Below, one piece after another: positions 25,974-33,483 of a stretch of DNA of 64,000 bases. The translations under genes were made by a program, and so were the position numbers. How positions within the stretch are numbered: position 1 is the stretch's first letter; each line of letters starts with the position of its first letter. Origin of the DNA: JAGHKQ01 sp041920565. Its GTDB lineage: Bacteria; Bacillota; Bacilli; Bacillales; Bacillaceae_G. The notes beneath the pieces were generated by a model. The model saw only the letters and a list, made by a program, of their open reading frames with translations. It did not search any database and was not told the DNA's origin. The stretch is from positions 54,256-118,255 of the forward strand of contig JBHGXS010000040.1 in the NCBI GenBank assembly GCA_041920565.1, read 5' to 3'.

Positions 25974-26046
25974 TGACGCAATTGGCCGTTGTTCTAGTGC
26001 AATTATTGTAGATTTGGCACAATTCTTATCATTTTCATGCAATTCA
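25974..26046. repeat. GTGCAATT repeat array, copy B (degenerate)
   Basis: Four motifs (GCAATT after GAC, GTGCAATT, GCACAATT, ATGCAATT) have aligned starts near 25976, 25997, 26017 and 26037, again 20-21 bp apart. The spacers are mostly eroded, but one (CTTATCATTTTC) is identical to the spacer in copy E. Confidence 0.7.
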
Positions 26047-26057
26047 TGTGAAGATTG

Positions 26058-26086
26058 ACTGAAAAAAGCTGAGTACAGTTTTTTAT
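26058..26086. terminator. Shortened tail hairpin of repeat copy B
   Basis: AAAAAAGCTGAGTACAG followed by TTTTTTATC keeps the CTGAGTAC element of the family tail but has a much shorter stem. It lies just past the stop of the minus-strand PH-domain gene and can serve as its terminator. Confidence 0.55.
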
Positions 26087-26087
26087 C

Positions 26088-26465
26088 TTAGCCAGCGATG
26101 AATGTCATCAACGTTTTTTGTACATCGAAAATGTTTGTGTCCTTCTTGAACTCTTTTGAAATCGGCATTTGCGAGCCGGACACCCAAATTTTCAATTCAG
26201 CATCCAAATCGAATGTTCCGGCTGTTTCAACGCTGAAATGCGTAATATTTTTGTATGGGATGGAGTGGTACTCTACTTTTTTTCCCGTCATTCCTTGCTT
26301 ATCCACTAAAATCAGTCGTTTATCTGTAAACACGAACATATCACGAATAAGCTTGAATGCTTGCTGCACTTGCTCGTTGGGGATTAAAATCATATCTAAT
26401 TCTTTTTGTACCGTTTTTACATCTACTTGGGAAGCATTTCCCATTAATCCATCAAATAGTCCCAT
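26088..26465 (-). CDS. Bacterial PH-domain protein (YvbH/bPH_1-like)
   Basis: This 125-aa protein starts MGLFDGLMGNASQVDVK and continues with a beta-rich domain (QQAFKLIRDMFVFTDKRLIL, VEYHSIPYKNITHFSVETAG, LDAELKIWVSG) that fits the bacterial PH-like domain family. Its role is unknown. The ATG at 26465 is preceded by AAGGAGCG and overlaps the stop of the upstream epimerase gene by one base (TAATG), so the two are translationally coupled. The longer frame to 26573 runs into the epimerase and is not needed. Confidence 0.85.
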   Translation of the reverse strand: MGLFDGLMGNASQVDVKTVQKELDMILIPNEQVQQAFKLIRDMFVFTDKRLILVDKQGMTGKKVEYHSIPYKNITHFSVETAGTFDLDAELKIWVSGSQMPISKEFKKDTNIFDVQKTLMTFIAG

Positions 26466-27508
26466 TATAACGCTCCTTCTTTCTTTTCTTGAAACCAAGC
26501 TTTCAAGAGCTCTTGTTCCCGTTCTCGTGATATCCCCGCTTTTCGTTCTGCATCCTGTCGCGCTTTCTCCCATTGATACACATCATAAATAGTATCTGCA
26601 AGAGGACGGAAGGAGAGTCCGGCTTCAATGGCTTTATCCGGACAGATATAAAACGATCCTTTCCACGCTTCTGTTTGACCTTCTAATGGGAAATTTTCAG
26701 GAATCCACAGCGGCATTTCTGTCCATGGCTGCACATTTTGGTCCAATATAAATTTTTCATCAGCCCATACAAACTCTGCATCACTGTTTGTGACGGCTTT
26801 ACAGGTGTTCAATAGCTCTTCTATAGTCAATTCATAATCCGGGCCTGTCACACTGAATGTCCCGCCTTTTCTGTTTTCCGCCATATTGAACACCCATGTT
26901 GCGATATCTTTTACGTCAATCAATTGAACAGGGCGATCCGGGCGTCCTGGCACCAACACTTTTCCGCCTTGTGCTGCACGTTGCACCCAGTATGGGAGCC
27001 GATCCGTATAATCAAACGGTCCGACAAGCTGCCCCGCTCTTACATGCAAAACACGCCCTGGCCAATGCTTTTCTGCTTCCCTTTCACATAATACTTTTAA
27101 GGCGCCGTAATATTCGTAAGGAGAAATTGTCCCCTCCTCGACGTCTTTCAACTTTTCTGCTGGCATGGATTGTAGAGGATAGTCTTCTGTAATATGCAAC
27201 GGAATCCAATCATTATAAACAGAGATGCTTGAGATGTATGTATAATGTTCGATATTATTTCCGAGTGCAGCCGCGATTTTTTTAATCTGATGAGGAGCAA
27301 ATCCGCACGTATCCATCACGACATCCCATTTTCGGCCTTGCAACTGTGACAAATCACCATTTCGATCGCCAATCAACTGTTCGACCTCCGGAAATACTTC
27401 TTTATTGGTGCCGCGATTAAACAAAGTTATCTCATGTCCTCGTTTCAATGCTTCTTCTGTCAATGCTTTTCCTAAAAAACGAGTGCCGCCTAAAATTAAG
27501 ATTTTCAT
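26465..27508 (-). CDS. NAD-dependent epimerase/dehydratase-family protein
   Basis: This 347-aa extended/atypical short-chain dehydrogenase has the N-terminal Rossmann motif GGTRFLGKAL (about 7-16). YEYYGALK near residue 132 supplies the Tyr-x(3)-Lys pair, and a serine sits in TYISSISVYND. The substrate-binding half (GTFSVTGPDYELTIEELL) resembles plant chloroplast mRNA-binding CSP41-like and RNA-associated epimerase-like proteins as much as sugar epimerases, so the substrate is open. It is co-transcribed with the PH-domain gene immediately downstream. Confidence 0.82.
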   Translation of the reverse strand: MKILILGGTRFLGKALTEEALKRGHEITLFNRGTNKEVFPEVEQLIGDRNGDLSQLQGRKWDVVMDTCGFAPHQIKKIAAALGNNIEHYTYISSISVYNDWIPLHITEDYPLQSMPAEKLKDVEEGTISPYEYYGALKVLCEREAEKHWPGRVLHVRAGQLVGPFDYTDRLPYWVQRAAQGGKVLVPGRPDRPVQLIDVKDIATWVFNMAENRKGGTFSVTGPDYELTIEELLNTCKAVTNSDAEFVWADEKFILDQNVQPWTEMPLWIPENFPLEGQTEAWKGSFYICPDKAIEAGLSFRPLADTIYDVYQWEKARQDAERKAGISREREQELLKAWFQEKKEGAL

Positions 27509-27599
27509 GATATCACTCCATTCAATAGCTTACAAAAAATACCTTTCGCTTTATATAACGATTTTTCCTTGTAAAAAGTTATGGGTTGTACGAAAAAAA

Positions 27600-27620
27600 T
27601 ATAATTAGGACATATGTCCT
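27600..27620 (+). promoter_or_regulatory. TATAAT box with adjacent 14-bp palindrome
   Basis: TATAAT (27600-27605) is followed after one base by the perfect palindrome AGGACATATGTCCT (27607-27620), where transcription would start. A palindrome at this position is a typical repressor operator. The downstream gene is the YdcZ-type transporter, and no regulator gene is nearby. Confidence 0.5.
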
Positions 27621-27670
27621 TTTGCAGATGGAGAAAATGGGTTTTAATTGAGTAGAAGCGAGGGGTTAGG

Positions 27671-28102
27671 ATGAAAAAAGTACATGATAGAGCTGTTTTG
27701 GCAGGAATCTTTATCAGCTTGCAAAGTGTGTTTAATACAAAAGTAAGCGCGAAAATCGGATTATGGGAGACGAATACAATCGTGCACGGACTTGGATTTG
27801 CGGTATCATTGGCACTTCTTCTCATATTTCGGGACAGTGGTCTTCAGAAAATAAACGAAGTCAATAAAGTATATCTGCTAGGAGGAGCGTTTGGCGTCCT
27901 CATCATTTACAGCATCATGAAAAGCTTTTCGCTGCTTGGTGCTGCCTATTCCGTGTCCATCTTGCTCATCTCTCAATTAATGATCGCTTTAGCTATCGAC
28001 AGCTTTGGATTGTTTGGAGTGGAGAAAATCCCGTTTACGGGCAATAAAGCAATAGGGATAGGAGTCATGGTTATAGGGATCTTGATATTTAAATTGCGAT
28101 AA
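27671..28102 (+). CDS. DMT-family transporter, YdcZ/DUF606 type
   Basis: This 143-aa membrane protein with four to five hydrophobic helices matches the DUF606 (YdcZ-like) half-size DMT transporters. Typical elements are the N-terminal GIFISLQSVFNTKVS (about 12-26), YLLGGAFGVLIIYSIMKS and the C-terminal GIGVMVIGILIFKLR. Half-size members work as homo- or hetero-dimers. No second copy is adjacent, so a homodimer is likelier. GAGGGGTTAGG precedes the ATG. The substrate is unknown. The palindrome upstream suggests it is repressed under some conditions. Confidence 0.85.
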   Translation: MKKVHDRAVLAGIFISLQSVFNTKVSAKIGLWETNTIVHGLGFAVSLALLLIFRDSGLQKINEVNKVYLLGGAFGVLIIYSIMKSFSLLGAAYSVSILLISQLMIALAIDSFGLFGVEKIPFTGNKAIGIGVMVIGILIFKLR

Positions 28103-28128
28103 AAACAAGCCGGCTGGATGGAGAAAAA

Positions 28129-28257
28129 ATGATGGAAGCATTTCATTACTGTTCGCAAAACATTGAAACCATGAACGGCTATATAAAGGAATTGGTTTTA
28201 TTGGAAGTTTCACCGGGCAGCGCTCCTGTTGTTTTTTCAAAGCAGCTTAAAATATGA
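28129..28257 (+). CDS. Short ORF (42-43 aa) downstream of the YdcZ-like gene
   Basis: GGATGGAG and then ATGATGGAAGC open a short frame (MMEAFHYCSQNIETMNGYIK then ELVLLEVSPG...) ending at TGA 28255-28257. Its codons look protein-like. It may be the 5' stump of a longer gene or a real small protein. I do not recognise it. Confidence 0.3.
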   Translation: MMEAFHYCSQNIETMNGYIKELVLLEVSPGSAPVVFSKQLKI

Positions 28258-28367
28258 TTCTATATCTTCTAATATTTGGTATTATTATGAATAAAGAAAA
28301 ATATAACAATTGTTAGAGGTGCTGTATGTTAAAAAATACAAGATTACAATTTTGTTTTGGTTTATAG

Positions 28368-28502
28368 ATTGGAGCGCGTTATAAGATAGAGATATGGGGA
28401 TATAGAATCATCTTTGGCATAACGGCAGTTATTTGTCTCTCGTTTCTCATTGTGCAAATATTTTATGGATTTCGTCAAGAAAAACCAAGTAAGTTTCTTT
28501 AA
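28368..28502 (+). pseudogene. Possible remnant encoding one membrane segment
   Basis: An open frame without an ATG, GTG or TTG at its head encodes IWGYRIIFGITAVICLSFLI and then VQIFYGFRQEKPSKFL before TAA 28500-28502. This is a single transmembrane helix with basic flanks. It lies just upstream of the HAD gene. It may be a gene start lost by mutation. Nothing else in 28258-28526 looks coding. Confidence 0.25.
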
Positions 28503-28526
28503 ACAGGAAAAGAAGGAGCAGCAATT

Positions 28527-29156
28527 ATGATCAAATATGTTATTTTTGATTTTGACGGCACTTTGGCAGATTCCAAAGATGTGTTCTTATCCGTTTGGAA
28601 TCAGCTTGCTGATAAGTATAAATATAAAAAGATAAGATATGAGGATCTTGAATCTATAAGAAAATTATCTATAAAAGAAAGGTGCAAGCTGCTTGATTTT
28701 TCTTTATATAAAATTCCATTTATGGCGCCGGACTTGTATAAACTGTACCAATCCTCCATTCAAAACGTTATGTTGTTTGATGGAATAAAAGAATTGCTAG
28801 ATGGATTGCAAGGAAGGGGATACCGGATAGCCATCATCTCCTCAAACTCCGAAAGTAACATCAGGGAGTTTCTGCAAAAAAATCAAATCAATTATATTGA
28901 TGAAATTCTTTGTTCGAGCAAAATTTTTGGTAAGGATAAAATCATCAAGAAATTTCTCAATACGCATAAACTAAACAAAGCGGAAGCCATCTATGTGGGA
29001 GATGAAGTGAGGGACATTGAGGCTTGCCAAAAAATCGGCATTCCCATCATTTGGGTCGGATGGGGATATGATGCAATGGAGTTGGTAAAGAAGAAAAATC
29101 CAGATTACATGGTTCATGCGCCGAAGGATATTCTAGACATTATGCCGGCTTATTAA
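28527..29156 (+). CDS. HAD-superfamily phosphatase
   Basis: This 209-aa haloacid dehalogenase-type hydrolase resembles phosphoglycolate phosphatase. Motif I is VIFDFDGTLADS (residues 5-16, nucleophile Asp 8). Motif II is IISSNS (about 102), motif III is a Lys near FGKDKIIKKF, and motif IV is VGDEVRDIEAC (about 155). A helical cap (about 17-85) is of the C1 type. The substrate is not predictable. The ORF runs from AAGAAGGAGC and ATG 28527 to TAA 29156. Codon use is more AT-rich than in the men genes, which may mean separate ancestry. Confidence 0.88.
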   Translation: MIKYVIFDFDGTLADSKDVFLSVWNQLADKYKYKKIRYEDLESIRKLSIKERCKLLDFSLYKIPFMAPDLYKLYQSSIQNVMLFDGIKELLDGLQGRGYRIAIISSNSESNIREFLQKNQINYIDEILCSSKIFGKDKIIKKFLNTHKLNKAEAIYVGDEVRDIEACQKIGIPIIWVGWGYDAMELVKKKNPDYMVHAPKDILDIMPAY

Positions 29157-29239
29157 TTAAGAACGTATAAACATCCCAGCCCAGTTAGTGATACTGAGAT
29201 GTTTATGTGGAGACAGCTATTCTTTAGAGCGAGTTGAAA

Positions 29240-29395
29240 ACGGTGCAATTCGGCGCCAAATTGGTGCAATTATTGGGAAAACGGTGCAATTCGGTGCCAG
29301 ATTAGTGCAATTACTGGGAAAATGGTGCAATTCGGTGCCAGATTGGTACAATTACTGGGAAAACGGTGCAATTCGGTGTCGAATTGACGCAATTA
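29240..29395. repeat. GTGCAATT repeat array, copy C (best preserved)
   Basis: Eight motifs (GTGCAATT, with one GTACAATT and one GACGCAATT) start near 29243, 29264, 29284, 29305, 29325, 29346, 29366 and 29387. The spacing alternates 21, 20, 21, 20, 21, 20, 21. Two spacers alternate strictly: CGGTGCCAGATTG-like and ACTGGGAAAACG-like. The true unit is therefore 41 bp. The frame 29188-29430 through it encodes only repeat peptide and is not a gene. Confidence 0.88.
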
Positions 29396-29441
29396 TTATC
29401 CGCTCCATACAATGTGTGCAAAACTTTTAGGTGATGAAATC

Positions 29442-29483
29442 AAAAAACTGAGCACAGGTGGTTTTCCTGTGCTCAGTTTTTCT
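29442..29483. terminator. Tail hairpin of repeat copy C (bidirectional terminator)
   Basis: AAAAAACTGAGCACAGG / CCTGTGCTCAGTTTTTCTT form a long symmetrical stem with a TGGTTTT loop. It can terminate both the HAD gene (plus) and cydB (minus), whose stop is three bases away. Confidence 0.88.
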
Positions 29484-29485
29484 TA

Positions 29486-30514
29486 TTAATGATATCCCTT
29501 TGCATTATCCTTCGTAATTTTTTGTTTAAAGATTGTGTAGCTCCAGAGCTGGTAGCCGATTATGATAGGAACCGTGATAGCGGCGACGATAAACATGATT
29601 TTTAAGTTCAATTCGCTTCCGCGCGCTTCAAAAAGAGTCACGCTGAACTCATCGTTGATGCGGGAAGGAAGCATATTCGGAAACATGCCGACAAAGCCGG
29701 TTGCCATAAAGGCAGCGATGGACAAACTGATTGTTGTGAATGCCAGTCCGATTCGTTTTCTAAGTACAAACAGAATTGTCAGTAATGCTGCCAGCATCGC
29801 CACAGCAGGAATGATATATAAAATCGGTTTTTCCACATAGTTCATAAAAATCGGCGTTTCCTTATTTGTTGCCACAAAATACATTGCAAGAGTAATCGCA
29901 GTTGTCATGGAAGCAGGCAGAGCGGCTTTATAGGCGCGTTCTGCTACAACGCCTTCCGTTTTAATCATAATCCAAAGAGCGCCGGCTGTAACGAAAAATG
30001 CGACGAATAATAAGCCGCCCATCAAGCCGTAACGATGCAATAAATCAAACAGCGTGCCTCGATAGCCGTTTTCATCTACTAATAAGCCATAATACAGGTT
30101 AGTAAAGGCTACACCGAATAAAAAGGCAATCAGAAAGCTGCTGATGGTGAAGGCCCATTTACATGCGCTCACCCATTTCGGATGATCATCCTTATGCATA
30201 AATTCCAGTCCCGCTGCTCGGAAGAATAGGGCGAACAAAATCAACATAAGCGGTGTGTACAGCCAGCTGAACATATTCGCGTAGGTTAATGGAAAGGCAG
30301 CGAAGGTCGCGCCTCCCGCTAAAATAAGCCATACTTCATTTCCGTTCCAGAACGGTCCGACGACTTCTTGCAATTGATTGCGTTCCGCCCTGTTTTTTGC
30401 CAAGAACGGAAACAGCATTCCCGTTCCCAGCGTCCAAGCATCCAATACAAAGTACACTGTCCAAATTAATCCCCATAATCCGAACCAAATGATTGCCAGC
30501 ATATCATGAGACAT
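29486..30514 (-). CDS. cydB: Cytochrome bd oxidase subunit II CydB
   Basis: CydB is the second subunit of the bd-type quinol oxidase, which oxidises menaquinol and reduces oxygen to water at low oxygen. The 342-aa protein has eight or nine membrane helices and the family hallmark WFGLWGLIWTVYFVLDAW near the N-terminus (about 10-27). GNEVWLILAGGATFAAFP is also characteristic. The start overlaps the cydA stop by 11 bases. No cydCD assembly genes are nearby. It uses the menaquinone whose synthesis genes lie 5 kb away. Confidence 0.95.
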   Translation of the reverse strand: MSHDMLAIIWFGLWGLIWTVYFVLDAWTLGTGMLFPFLAKNRAERNQLQEVVGPFWNGNEVWLILAGGATFAAFPLTYANMFSWLYTPLMLILFALFFRAAGLEFMHKDDHPKWVSACKWAFTISSFLIAFLFGVAFTNLYYGLLVDENGYRGTLFDLLHRYGLMGGLLFVAFFVTAGALWIMIKTEGVVAERAYKAALPASMTTAITLAMYFVATNKETPIFMNYVEKPILYIIPAVAMLAALLTILFVLRKRIGLAFTTISLSIAAFMATGFVGMFPNMLPSRINDEFSVTLFEARGSELNLKIMFIVAAITVPIIIGYQLWSYTIFKQKITKDNAKGYH

Positions 30515-31844
30515 GTTGCACTCCTCCTTCCGTTACCTCCATCGCAGCCGGTCCTTTTTTCGCATATTTGACGATTAAGTATACATCTGCTATCAACAGT
30601 AACGTATAGAAGATGACAAGTCCGCTTAAAGAGAAGATGATTTGCGACATGGAAATTGGAGAAACCGCCTCAGCCGTTCTCATTAAACCGTATACCGTCC
30701 AAGGCTGACGGCCGGCTTCCGCTACCATCCAGCCTAAGTTGATTGCCAAGTATGGCAGCAGTACAGACCAAATCAATAGCTTTAAGTAACGCGGGGATTG
30801 TTCCAGTTTATTTTTGCGGAACAGATAGAAACCATACCAGGTCACAAATAAGAAAAAGATTCCCAATGCCACCATGGCACGGAAGCTGTAGTATACAAGA
30901 TTTACGTTAGGACGATCTTTTTTCGGAATGTCCTTTAAGCCGATTACTTTTCCGTCAAACGAGTTTGTATAGAAGAAGCTTCCCAGTTTCGGAATATTTA
31001 AGAGTTCAATGTTTTTCTCATTTTTTACATCCGGAATTTGGATGATGGAAAAATGATGTCCTTTCGTTGTTTCCCATACTGCTTCCATTGCAGCACCTTT
31101 TGCCGGCTGCGTTTTTGCAGCATTTACACCGGATTGATGACCGATAAACGGAGTAGCAGTAGAAGCAAACACTGCCATAATTAAAGCATATTTAAAGGAT
31201 TTTTTGAAAAATTCCACTTCATTTTTGCGTAAAATATGATACGCGCTGATTGCCAAGATAAAGAACGAACCGCAAATATAGCAGCTCACTACCGTATGGA
31301 AAAACGTATACCACGCATATGGGTTCGTTACGATAGCTCCAAAGTCTACCAGCTCTGCACGTCCGTTACGCACTACATACCCGACCGGATTTTGCATAAA
31401 GCCGTTTGCGGTAATAATCCAAAGCGCTGAAAGGTTTGTTCCGATAGCAACCATCCAAATGCAAAAAGCACGCATTTTTGGAGAAAGCTTATCTCTGCTG
31501 AACAACCAAATTCCAAAAAACGTAGATTCTAAGAAGAAAGCTGCAAGAGCTTCAATTGCCAGTGGAGACCCGAAGATATCTCCCATATATTTTGAGTACT
31601 CGGACCAGTTCGTTCCGAATTGGAACTCCATCGTAATCCCCGTAATGACACCAAGCACCATGTTAATCCCGAACAATTTTCCCCAGAAATCGGCCATGCG
31701 GCGATATGTAGGATTTAACGTTCTGGCATATTGTGTTTCCATGATTGCTAATAGAATAACAACACCTATTGTCATAGGCACGAACAAGAAATGATAAAAA
31801 ACAGTTACTGCGAACTGAATTCGGCTCAGTAGCAATACATCCAT
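30504..31844 (-). CDS. cydA: Cytochrome bd oxidase subunit I CydA
   Basis: CydA carries hemes b558, b595 and d and the quinol site. The N-terminal SRIQFAVTVFYHFLFVP holds the heme-ligand His near residue 18, and TFFHTVVSCYICG has the next His (about 185). WMVAEAGRQPWTVYGLMRT (about 388-406) is the family signature. The Q-loop is short (446 aa in total), the form typical of Bacillus. A Rex-like site and a possible promoter (TTGCTC-17-TATATA on the minus strand) lie upstream, fitting redox control. cydB follows in the same transcript. Confidence 0.96.
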   Translation of the reverse strand: MDVLLLSRIQFAVTVFYHFLFVPMTIGVVILLAIMETQYARTLNPTYRRMADFWGKLFGINMVLGVITGITMEFQFGTNWSEYSKYMGDIFGSPLAIEALAAFFLESTFFGIWLFSRDKLSPKMRAFCIWMVAIGTNLSALWIITANGFMQNPVGYVVRNGRAELVDFGAIVTNPYAWYTFFHTVVSCYICGSFFILAISAYHILRKNEVEFFKKSFKYALIMAVFASTATPFIGHQSGVNAAKTQPAKGAAMEAVWETTKGHHFSIIQIPDVKNEKNIELLNIPKLGSFFYTNSFDGKVIGLKDIPKKDRPNVNLVYYSFRAMVALGIFFLFVTWYGFYLFRKNKLEQSPRYLKLLIWSVLLPYLAINLGWMVAEAGRQPWTVYGLMRTAEAVSPISMSQIIFSLSGLVIFYTLLLIADVYLIVKYAKKGPAAMEVTEGGVQHVS

Positions 31845-31949
31845 TAGTGTACCCCCTTTTTACTTCTCTGCAAAAATAGTATTAATAATTTCTATATATA
31901 GTTTATAGTGAAAAAGTGAGCAAAGTATGAGGGAGTTGTGACAAACCTG

Positions 31950-31967
31950 TTGTGAAAAATTGTACAA
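31950..31967. promoter_or_regulatory. Rex-like operator upstream of cydA
   Basis: TTGTGA-AAAATT-GTACAA matches the Rex consensus TTGTGA-N6-TCACAA except for two positions in the right half. It lies about 105 bp upstream of the cydA start. Rex represses cyd genes at high NAD+/NADH in B. subtilis; its action here is inferred. Confidence 0.5.
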
Positions 31968-32094
31968 TTTATGTACATTGTTTGAATAATACTGCGATTT
32001 TACTTATTTTAAAATAGAGGTGATTTTTATTGATTATTTTTATAAAAAGGAGAAAAATGAAAGAAGATGAACTTTTGATAAGGGGGATTGTTGA

Positions 32095-32658
32095 ATGAGG
32101 ATTTTAGATAAAATTTTATCTTTCAACGAACAATTTGTAGAAAATAAAGAATATGAAAGATTCCAAACGGATAAGTTTCCGGATAAGCGCCTTGTTATCC
32201 TCTCTTGTATGGACACTCGTTTGGTGGAATTGCTGCCAAAAGCGATGGATTTGGGCAATGGTGATGCGAAAATTATTAAAACTGCCGGCGCGCTCGTATC
32301 GCATCCGTTTGGAAGCATCATGAGAAGTATTCTTGTTGCGGTTTATGAGCTTGGCGCGGACGAGGTGTGCGTAATCGGTCACTATGATTGCGGTATGGCA
32401 AGCATAAAGGCAGAAAACACATTAAAGAAAATGAAGGAGCGCGGTGTAAGCCAGGAAAAACTGGAGACATTGCATTATTCCGGGGTAGATTTCGAACGAT
32501 TTTTGCACGGCTTTGATTGTGTAGAAGACAGCGTGAAGCACAGCGTGGAAACGATTCGCAACCATCCGCTAATGCCGAAAGATGTGCCCGTGCATGGATT
32601 GGTAATCGACCCGAAAACAGGAAAATTAGACCTCATAGTCAACGGATACGAAGCCTAA
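32095..32658 (+). CDS. ytiB: Beta-carbonic anhydrase YtiB
   Basis: This 187-aa beta-class carbonic anhydrase interconverts CO2 and bicarbonate. The zinc ligands are visible: Cys in LSCMDTRL (about 38, with the Asp-Arg dyad), then His and Cys in GHYDCGM (about 96-101). It belongs to the short YtiB-like branch of Bacillus. AAGGGGG precedes the ATG by about eight bases. It converges on yidD/ytjA, overlapping its stop by 4 bases, as in the ytiB-ytjA pair of B. subtilis. Confidence 0.92.
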   Translation: MRILDKILSFNEQFVENKEYERFQTDKFPDKRLVILSCMDTRLVELLPKAMDLGNGDAKIIKTAGALVSHPFGSIMRSILVAVYELGADEVCVIGHYDCGMASIKAENTLKKMKERGVSQEKLETLHYSGVDFERFLHGFDCVEDSVKHSVETIRNHPLMPKDVPVHGLVIDPKTGKLDLIVNGYEA

Positions 32659-32879
32659 TTTTCCTTCTTTTCGGGAACCGGATCGAAGCCGCCGGGATGA
32701 AACGGATGACATTTGGCGATGCGCTTTACGGTTAACCAACCGCCTTTCAAGGCGCCGTGCCGCCGTATCGCTTCCATTCCGTAGCTTGAGCATGTAGGGT
32801 AAAACCGGCATGATGGAGGCTTCAACGGTGAGATGAACTTTTGATAAACATGGATGATTCCCATCAGAATATACTTCAT
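32655..32879 (-). CDS. yidD: Membrane protein insertion efficiency factor YidD (YtjA)
   Basis: This 74-aa YidD-family protein assists YidC/Sec insertion at the membrane. The conserved core CRFYPTCSSYGMEAIRRHG (about 24-42) and KCHPFHPGGFDPVP are unmistakable, with the three cysteines in place. I chose the ATG at 32879 (MKYILMGIIHVYQKF) by comparison with family starts; the frame extends to 32972 but the extra 31 residues are not YidD-like. The ribosome binding site is weak. The stop overlaps the ytiB stop (convergent). Confidence 0.9.
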   Translation of the reverse strand: MKYILMGIIHVYQKFISPLKPPSCRFYPTCSSYGMEAIRRHGALKGGWLTVKRIAKCHPFHPGGFDPVPEKKEN

Positions 32880-33104
32880 AAATTTCGCACAGGAGACTCC
32901 CGCCCCAAGGAATGTGAAGGTGCATGGCACCAATGAGTGGGTGGGGGAGGAGTGTGCGTTTTGCATTAGCAAAACATTTCTCCTGGACTCCTCCTTTTCG
33001 ATATAATGAATATAGGAGAAAACGGTTGAATATTGAAGGTACTCCTATTTGTTATTTGAAAACAAGATATGAGGTTGCTGCAAAAAATCATTTGTAGCGT
33101 AAAA

Positions 33105-33345
33105 TCTCGTGCGTATTCGTCTGCCTAGTGCGTGTGGAAGTTTAGTACTGCTACTAGGCGAAACCGTCCCGTAACGGTTGCTCGTTGGGTATATCCCGTC
33201 GAGCAGGGTGGTTGTCAACCTGCCCTAATGCAGAGGTCACGCTAAGATAAGAGCTGAAAAGCAGTTGTACTACCGGACACTCGCAAGCCCCCGCTTCTAA
33301 GCGTTAGCGTAAGTGGGGGGGAGTTGACGGACTGATTCCTTCAAT
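33105..33345 (+). ncRNA. Solo IS200/IS605-type structured element (omega-RNA/HEARO-like)
   Basis: About 240 bases without an ORF contain a series of compact hairpins: GCCTAGT/ACTAGGC (33122 to 33178), AACCGT/ACGGTT, GCTCG/CGAGC enclosing GGG-tatat-CCC, a GCAGGGTGG...CAACCTGC pairing, and finally CCCCCGCTT/AAGTGGGGG with the loop CTAAGCGTTAGCGT, followed by GGAGTTGACGG. The last hairpin resembles IS200/IS605 element ends, and the whole resembles the guide-type RNAs (omega-RNA, HEARO) of IscB/TnpB elements. No transposase, iscB or tnpB ORF is present. It interrupts the short region upstream of luxS. Identification is by overall pattern, so the subtype is uncertain. Confidence 0.6.
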
Positions 33346-33483
33346 CATCAGATACGGAAATTGTAGCATATATTGGTTATAGAAATCACGCGACATAATT
33401 CTTTACTAACAGAGAAATTCGGTATATCATATTAAATATATCGGAATACCACCCTTTTAAAAAGGGAATAAGGAGAGATGATT

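Noticed and set aside
29240..29395. CRISPR array
   Set aside because: The direct repeats are only 8-12 bp with 20-21-bp periodicity, and the two spacers recur instead of being unique. No cas genes are nearby.
29188..29430. 80-aa ORF through repeat copy C
   Set aside because: The peptide repeats NGAIR/VQFGA-like units dictated by the array; no plausible start signal.
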